Shown in pieces: positions 23,780 through 28,307 of a stretch of 28,307 nucleotides of DNA. Made by a program: the position numbers and the translations under genes. Below the pieces are notes generated by a model. That model ran no database searches. It saw only the letters and a program-made list of their open reading frames with translations, and had not been told where the DNA came from. Within the stretch, counting starts at the first letter, position 1. The number at the start of each line of letters is the position of its first letter. Source of the stretch: Candidatus Ventricola intestinavium (GTDB taxonomy: Bacteria > Bacillota > Clostridia > Christensenellales > Aristaeellaceae); assembly GCA_018715105.1 (NCBI GenBank), contig DVMG01000185.1, positions 1 to 28,307 of the forward strand, written 5' to 3'.

Positions 23780-23844
23780 TACTTTATAAAGGGCGAAACG
23801 ACGGATCGAAGAACGGCCCGCCGTGCTGAGAAGGACGTGAGACG

Positions 23845-26100
23845 ATGGATGAAAACAAGCTGCGCCGTCTGTTGACACGGATGACGGCTCTCGTGGTGGC
23901 CGTCTGCCTGATTCTTCTTCTCATTACGGGAGTCATCGTGGCGTATTCCATTCGCTCGCTGCGTGATTACATGTATGAACAGATGCAGGCGGAAGCGCAG
24001 GAATATAAAAAGCGTATTTTCAGGCAGATGGACAGCGATTTTCAGCTTCTTCACTCCCTGGCCGCCTTTTTGGAGCTGAGCGATGTGGCCGCGATGCCCC
24101 GCCAGGCATTTGCCGACGGCCTGTATCAGATCAATGCGGCGAATGACTTTGTCAGCATCGCCTATTTTGCGCGGGAGGGCGAGGGCGTCATCGACACGCT
24201 CGGATACGGAACGGAAGCGGATTACCCGCTGGCCGCCTGCAACGAGGATGTGAAAAAGGCGGTCATGCAATCCATGCAGGGGGAGGACGCCGTCTCCCGC
24301 ATGTTTGAAAGCGAGGTTTCTGACGGCCGGGTCTACGTTTACAGCGTCCCTGTCTATGAGGGGGATCAGGTGGTGGGCGTGCTGGCGGCCAGCGACCATC
24401 TGGACATCTTTGCGGATATTCTGGATGGCGACACGGTGCTGGGCGGAAACGGCTATATCCACATGATCGGCTCGGAGGGGAAGTTTCTCGTGCGCTCGGA
24501 GCGCAGCATCGTCAAGGAAAGCGGCCTCAGCTCCATTTTTGACGGCCCCTATATCCCGGAAGATGAAGAGGAAGAGCTGCTTTCCTGCCTGGCCAGGCAG
24601 GAAAGCGTATTCTCCTCTTTTCGATATGAGGGGCAGGAGTGCCTGTTTTATCTGGAGCCGGTCGGCCTGAACGGATGGTATCTCTTCTGCGCAAACACCG
24701 TGTCCGATGCGGGCGCATCCCTGTATCCGATCCTGCTCGCGGTAGGAATCGCTTTCTTCCTCGTGTTGGCGCTGGCGGTTTTCCTCCTGTTTTACGGCTA
24801 TTCCCAGGTGCGCAAGAGCAACACGCAATTGGTGCGCCTGGCCTATTATGACGCCCTCACCGGGGCGGAAAACGCGTTGCGTTTTTCCCAGAAGCTCGAG
24901 GGGTGCCAGCAGCAGGCGGAGGAATACAGCATCCTGGCGCTCAACATCCGTCATTTCAAATTTTATAACGAGATTTTCGGCAAAAAAATGGGCGACCGGC
25001 TTCTTTGCGATATCACCCAGGCCATCCGTGCGGATCTGGGCGAGGGCGAATTCTTCTGCCGGGAAGCGGCCGATCTGTTTTATCTGCTCATCCGGGATAC
25101 GAAGGAGAGCTCCATCCGCGCACGTTTCGGCTGCATGGTGCAGCAGATCAAAAAGGCGGCCCTGGGTGAGCGAAACCGCTATGCGCTGTCGCTGTACTGC
25201 GGGGTGGCGGTAAAAGGAGGCATGATGCAGGCGCTGCTGGCGCAGCAGAGCATCAAAAACACCTATACCACGGCGGTCGCCTTTTATGACGAAGCGCTCC
25301 ACGAAAAGGAACGAAGGAAAAACCGGATCGAAAGCCACATGCAGGCGGCCCTGGAATCGGGAGAATTCAAGTTGTTCCTTCAGCCCAAAATGGATCTTCG
25401 CACCGGTGCTCTCGCCGGGGCGGAGGCCCTTGTCCGCTGGCAGACGGAAGACGGTTCCATCCTCTATCCCGGCGATTTCATCCCTCTGTTTGAATCCAAC
25501 GGTTTCTGCGCCAAGCTGGATCTGTATATGGTGGAACGCGTGTGCGCGCATCTGCGCGCCTGGCTGGATGCCGGCATCCCTCCGGTTCCCATTTCGGTGA
25601 ACCAGTCAAAGCTCCTCTTCTACGAGGGCGACTACATGGAAAGGCTCGAATCGCTCGTCCATCGCTACCGCGTGCCGCCCCGCCTGATCACCCTGGAGAT
25701 TTTAGAAGGACTGGCCGCCGAGCATCTGGAGGACATCAATGCCCGGATTGCCCAGCTGCACGATCGTGGATTCCGCGTATCCATGGACGACTTTGGCAGC
25801 GGTTATTCTTCCTTAAACACGCTTTGCCAGCTGAAAATCGATGAACTTAAGCTCGATCAGGGCTTCCTTCGCCGGGCATCCCGGGAAGGGGACGCGCGCA
25901 GGTTTCTCATTTTGGAGCAGATCGTGGAGCTCGCCAGGAAGCTGGGGCTTTCCACCGTTGCGGAGGGCGTGGAAACGCAGGAGGACGCGGATCTGATGCG
26001 GCGCCTTGGCTGCCAGTATGGGCAGGGATACCATTACAGCCGGCCTATCTGCGGCAGGCAGTTTGACAGCCAATACATGGAGCCGTCGGCCGCCCGGTAA
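23845..26100 (+). CDS. Membrane c-di-GMP phosphodiesterase: Cache-like sensor, degenerate GGDEF, EAL
   Basis: A 751-residue protein. A membrane helix (about 14-34) and a second (about 295-318) bracket an outer sensor domain that looks like a dCache domain. The GGDEF-like domain starts at YYDALTGAENALRF (about 333-346), but the signature is REAADLF in place of RxGGDEF, so cyclase activity is very unlikely. The EAL domain is intact: GAEALVRW, NQSKLL, LEILEG, DDFGSGYSSL, ELKLDQGFL, VAEGVET and QGYHYSRP. It should hydrolyse c-di-GMP in response to an outside signal; the dead GGDEF may bind GTP as an allosteric site. It has its own promoter and terminator. Confidence 0.93.
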   Translation: MDENKLRRLLTRMTALVVAVCLILLLITGVIVAYSIRSLRDYMYEQMQAEAQEYKKRIFRQMDSDFQLLHSLAAFLELSDVAAMPRQAFADGLYQINAANDFVSIAYFAREGEGVIDTLGYGTEADYPLAACNEDVKKAVMQSMQGEDAVSRMFESEVSDGRVYVYSVPVYEGDQVVGVLAASDHLDIFADILDGDTVLGGNGYIHMIGSEGKFLVRSERSIVKESGLSSIFDGPYIPEDEEEELLSCLARQESVFSSFRYEGQECLFYLEPVGLNGWYLFCANTVSDAGASLYPILLAVGIAFFLVLALAVFLLFYGYSQVRKSNTQLVRLAYYDALTGAENALRFSQKLEGCQQQAEEYSILALNIRHFKFYNEIFGKKMGDRLLCDITQAIRADLGEGEFFCREAADLFYLLIRDTKESSIRARFGCMVQQIKKAALGERNRYALSLYCGVAVKGGMMQALLAQQSIKNTYTTAVAFYDEALHEKERRKNRIESHMQAALESGEFKLFLQPKMDLRTGALAGAEALVRWQTEDGSILYPGDFIPLFESNGFCAKLDLYMVERVCAHLRAWLDAGIPPVPISVNQSKLLFYEGDYMERLESLVHRYRVPPRLITLEILEGLAAEHLEDINARIAQLHDRGFRVSMDDFGSGYSSLNTLCQLKIDELKLDQGFLRRASREGDARRFLILEQIVELARKLGLSTVAEGVETQEDADLMRRLGCQYGQGYHYSRPICGRQFDSQYMEPSAAR

Positions 26101-26110
26101 GGGGGGATCC

Positions 26111-26200
26111 ATGGAGATCCGGGGGCGTATTCCCGGCGAGGGACTGCAAATCTTGCGGCTCTATGCCCGGGGCCGAAGCTCTTCCAAAAGATTTTCATAA
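26111..26200 (+). CDS. Possible small ORF, 29 residues
   Basis: ATG at 26111 is preceded by GGGGGG 4 nt upstream and begins 10 bp after the phosphodiesterase stop; the frame ends with TAA just before the terminator. The peptide starts MEIRGRIPGEGLQ and is basic at the end. No family is recognised. It may be chance. Confidence 0.2.
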   Translation: MEIRGRIPGEGLQILRLYARGRSSSKRFS

Positions 26201-26203
26201 CAA

Positions 26204-26242
26204 ACATGCGCACCCCTTCCGGCATGCGCATGTCCTTTTTTT
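26204..26242 (+). terminator. Terminator between convergent genes
   Basis: ACATGCGC (26204-26211) pairs with GCGCATGT (26226-26233), followed by CCTTTTTTT. It ends the phosphodiesterase transcript. On the minus strand the same hairpin is followed by TTGTTATG, so it could also end thrC transcripts, less efficiently. Confidence 0.75.
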
Positions 26243-26294
26243 ACAGTTCTTTTTCAAGGGCATCCTTTCGTCAGGGGGAAGGCCGCCCTTCTTC

Positions 26295-27791
26295 TTAGCC
26301 CTTGAGCGCGTCCAGCACGGCCTGCTCCATCGCATCCCTGCCGCACACAGCCCTGTGACGCACAGGCAGGGAGGGCAGGGCCGCGATCTGCCCGGGCACC
26401 GGCGTTCCCGTCCGTTCAGACAGGGCGCGGCAGCACGCAAAGTCGTCAAGCCCCGTGCAGGCCGCCTCGCCCGCGATGGCCCGCAGCACGGATGCGCCGA
26501 ATTTATAGGGACTGGCCGTGGAGACAATCACCCCCGGCCGCGTGTCGCCCGTCTGCTCTTCATACCGGCGCAGCACAGCGGAGGCCACGGCCGTGTGCGT
26601 GTCCATCAGATAGCCGTCTTCCCGCCATGTGCGCGCAATCTCTCCCAGTACGTCCTCCTGGGAGACATAATCCGCAAAATAGCGCGCCTGCAGCGCCCTG
26701 AGCATCTCTGCGCCGATTTCATAGCGCCGCCTGTTTGCCAGGCTGCTCATCCATTCCGCAATGCGCCTGCCATCGCAGCCGCTCAGATCAAAAAGCAGGC
26801 GCTCCAGGTTAGATGAGATCAGGATATCCATCGACGGCGTGATCGTCTTATAAAACGGCCGGCCTTCAATGTCGTAGACGCCCGTGTTGATCAGGTCGGT
26901 GAGCACGTGGTTTTCATTGCTCGCACAGATCAGCCTGCCCACGGGCAGGCCGGCCTTGCGCGCATAATCCGCCGCCAGGATATCCCCAAAGTTGCCCGTC
27001 GGCACGCAGAAGTTGACCTGCCCGCCCATGGAAATCCTGCCCTCCGCCAGCAGATCGGCATAGGCGGAGAAGTAGTAGACCACCTGCGGCACCAGGCGTC
27101 CAAAGTTGATGGAATTGGCCGAGGAGAGCACGCGGCCCTGCGCATCCAGTTGCGCGGCAAACTCCGGATCGGAAAAAATCCGTTTGACGCCGCTCTGCGC
27201 ATCATCAAAATTCCCGTTTACGGCGATAACATGCGTGTTGTTCCCGCCTGTTGTGATCATTTGCAGGCGCTGCGCCTGGCTGACCCCCTCACGCGGATAG
27301 AATACGCAGCAGCGCGTGCCCGGCACGTCCAAAAAGCCTTCCAAAGCCGCTTTGCCCGTGTCGCCGCTGGTTGCCACGAGGATGAAAATCTCCCGCTCTT
27401 CCCCGTTCTTCCGCGCGCTGAGGGTGAGAAGCCGCGGCAGCAGCTGCAGAGCCATATCCTTAAAGGCCAGCGTCGGCCCATGCCACAGCTCCAGCGCATG
27501 CGCGCGCGTGCCCACGGGCACAAGCGGCGCGACAGCCTTGCAGTCAAAGCCCGTGCCATACGCGCCCTGAAGCGCCTGCGTCAGCTCATCCCGGGAAAAA
27601 TCAGGCAGGAATTTGCTGAGCACAGCAAGCGCCCGCTGCGGATAGGAGAGAGGCGCCAGCGCGCTGATCTCCTCCGGAGTAAAGTGCGGAAAACGGGCGG
27701 GAACATAGAGCCCGCCGTCCGGCGCAAGGCCGCGCAAAATGGCCGCAGACGGGGATACCGCTCCCGCGCCGCGCGTTGATAACATCTGCAT
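26295..27791 (-). CDS. thrC: Threonine synthase
   Basis: A 498-residue PLP enzyme that turns O-phosphohomoserine into threonine. It starts STRGAGAVSPSAAILRGLAP, followed by DGGLYVPARFP, typical of the bacterial long form. The PLP lysine is K111 in LAFKDMALQLL. The phosphate-binding and substrate loops read ATSGDTGKAAL and SANSINFGRLVPQVVYYF. NFCVPTGNFGDILA is also typical. The start has GGGAG 7 nt upstream of ATG at 27791; a second ATG two codons on is possible. A probable terminator separates it from the upstream ATPase gene. No T-box leader is visible in the short gap. Confidence 0.96.
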   Translation of the reverse strand: MQMLSTRGAGAVSPSAAILRGLAPDGGLYVPARFPHFTPEEISALAPLSYPQRALAVLSKFLPDFSRDELTQALQGAYGTGFDCKAVAPLVPVGTRAHALELWHGPTLAFKDMALQLLPRLLTLSARKNGEEREIFILVATSGDTGKAALEGFLDVPGTRCCVFYPREGVSQAQRLQMITTGGNNTHVIAVNGNFDDAQSGVKRIFSDPEFAAQLDAQGRVLSSANSINFGRLVPQVVYYFSAYADLLAEGRISMGGQVNFCVPTGNFGDILAADYARKAGLPVGRLICASNENHVLTDLINTGVYDIEGRPFYKTITPSMDILISSNLERLLFDLSGCDGRRIAEWMSSLANRRRYEIGAEMLRALQARYFADYVSQEDVLGEIARTWREDGYLMDTHTAVASAVLRRYEEQTGDTRPGVIVSTASPYKFGASVLRAIAGEAACTGLDDFACCRALSERTGTPVPGQIAALPSLPVRHRAVCGRDAMEQAVLDALKG

Positions 27792-27828
27792 AGTTCCTCT
27801 CCCTGCTATGGCATGGTGCAGCCAGCTG

Positions 27829-27869
27829 AAATCAAGAAAGCCGCCTCCCCGATCGCCGGCGGAAGCGGC
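27829..27869 (-). terminator. Probable terminator between the ATPase gene and thrC
   Basis: On the minus strand GCCGCTTCC (27869-27861) pairs with GGAGGCGGC (27848-27840), one G-U pair, and is followed by TTTCTTGATTTC. The U-tract is interrupted, so some readthrough into thrC is likely. Confidence 0.5.
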
Positions 27870-27884
27870 ATCTTGTCCGCGAAA

Positions 27885-28295
27885 TCAAATCTGATACTGG
27901 CGGATGCTTTCCGGCACATTGGCCGCATCTTCACTGTAACTGATGACGATGTCGCACTGAGCGCCTGCCACAAGGCGTTCCAGCTTGGCAAAGAAGGCGA
28001 CAAGCTCCTCCTCGCTCGCGTTGATCAGCTTGAGGAACGCATCCATATAGATCACGCTGATATCGTAATTCCCCGCCAGAATCCCGGCCACAAAGCCGTA
28101 AAAAGCATCCGCGCCCTTGACGGCATACTCGCTGGCGTTAATGAAACGCACCTGCGGTTTGAGGCTGAGCGTATAGCTGCGGTCATCGTCCACAAACAGG
28201 ACGTTGCCCTTGGCCTCCTTCACAGATGCATTTGCCATATCCAAAATACGCTTGGTCTTGCCGGAACCCTTTTTGCCGAAGATGATTTGGATCAC
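27885..28295 (-). CDS. Small P-loop ATPase of unknown function
   Basis: A 136-residue protein with a clear Walker A motif near the start (IFGKKGSGKTKRILDMAN) and a possible Walker B strand, DISVIYMDAFLKL. The rest, ASEEELVAFFAKLERLVAGA then CDIVISYSEDAANVPE, resembles the ATP-binding core of RecA-like or AAA proteins, but no specific family is recognised. The start is taken as GTG at 28295, with GAGGG 7 nt upstream; TTG at 28301 is too close to that site. The gene is complete, but its promoter lies beyond the right edge. Confidence 0.75.
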   Translation of the reverse strand: MIQIIFGKKGSGKTKRILDMANASVKEAKGNVLFVDDDRSYTLSLKPQVRFINASEYAVKGADAFYGFVAGILAGNYDISVIYMDAFLKLINASEEELVAFFAKLERLVAGAQCDIVISYSEDAANVPESIRQYQI

Positions 28296-28307
28296 GGTCA
28301 ATCCCTC

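Noticed and set aside
23779..25551. 590-codon open frame on the minus strand
   Set aside because: It is antisense to the GGDEF-EAL gene, which has clear domains, a promoter and a ribosome binding site.

Overview
The window looks like chromosomal DNA of a high-GC member of the Firmicutes, most likely Clostridia. Reasons: strong AGGAGG-type ribosome binding sites, sigma-A promoters with 17-18 bp spacers, occasional GTG/TTG starts, tightly overlapping genes, and a gene set typical of anaerobic Clostridia (aldo/keto reductase with a C-terminal Fe-S domain, MOSC-MogA fusion, M55 D-aminopeptidase). Assignment below class level is not possible from the sequence alone. No tRNA, rRNA, CRISPR array, transposase or integrase was seen.

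Positions 1-7000 (minus strand) hold a Wzx/Wzy-type surface polysaccharide operon read leftwards from a promoter at about 7000. The order is flippase, two Wzz-like chain-length proteins, polymerase, GT4 glycosyltransferase, GT2 glycosyltransferase, and a second GT2 cut by the left window edge. Most genes overlap, two of them by unusual lengths (80 and about 167 bp). A divergent GT4 glycosyltransferase (7209-8351) starts from a facing promoter and ends at a terminator.

Positions 8400-15050 are mixed: an orphan DapF-fold racemase that resembles the histidine racemase CntK; a convergent nitrilase-superfamily amidase; an ECF sigma factor with its translationally coupled membrane anti-sigma-like partner; an Fe-S aldo/keto reductase; and a large DUF6056-like membrane protein. 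A gene-free stretch of about 350 bp full of hairpins follows (15053-15405).

Positions 15406-23604 form a molybdenum cofactor island built around a divergent promoter pair at 20137-20247. Leftward run a Cys-tailed molybdopterin-binding protein, moeA, moaC, moaA and a MOSC-MogA fusion. Rightward run an alkaline-phosphatase-superfamily phosphodiesterase, a 102-aa unknown protein, a MobB-like GTPase with a Cys/His cluster, a THEP1-like NTPase and an M55 aminopeptidase. The leftward operon covers GTP cyclisation (MoaA, MoaC) and metal insertion (MogA, MoeA). The MPT synthase genes (moaD/moaE), MobA, and any molybdoenzyme are not in the window. The rightward operon is the best candidate for a poorly described accessory system, perhaps acting on a nucleotide form of the cofactor.

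Positions 23750-28307 carry a membrane-bound c-di-GMP phosphodiesterase (Cache-like sensor, degenerate GGDEF, intact EAL), threonine synthase (minus strand) and a small P-loop ATPase of unknown role (minus strand).
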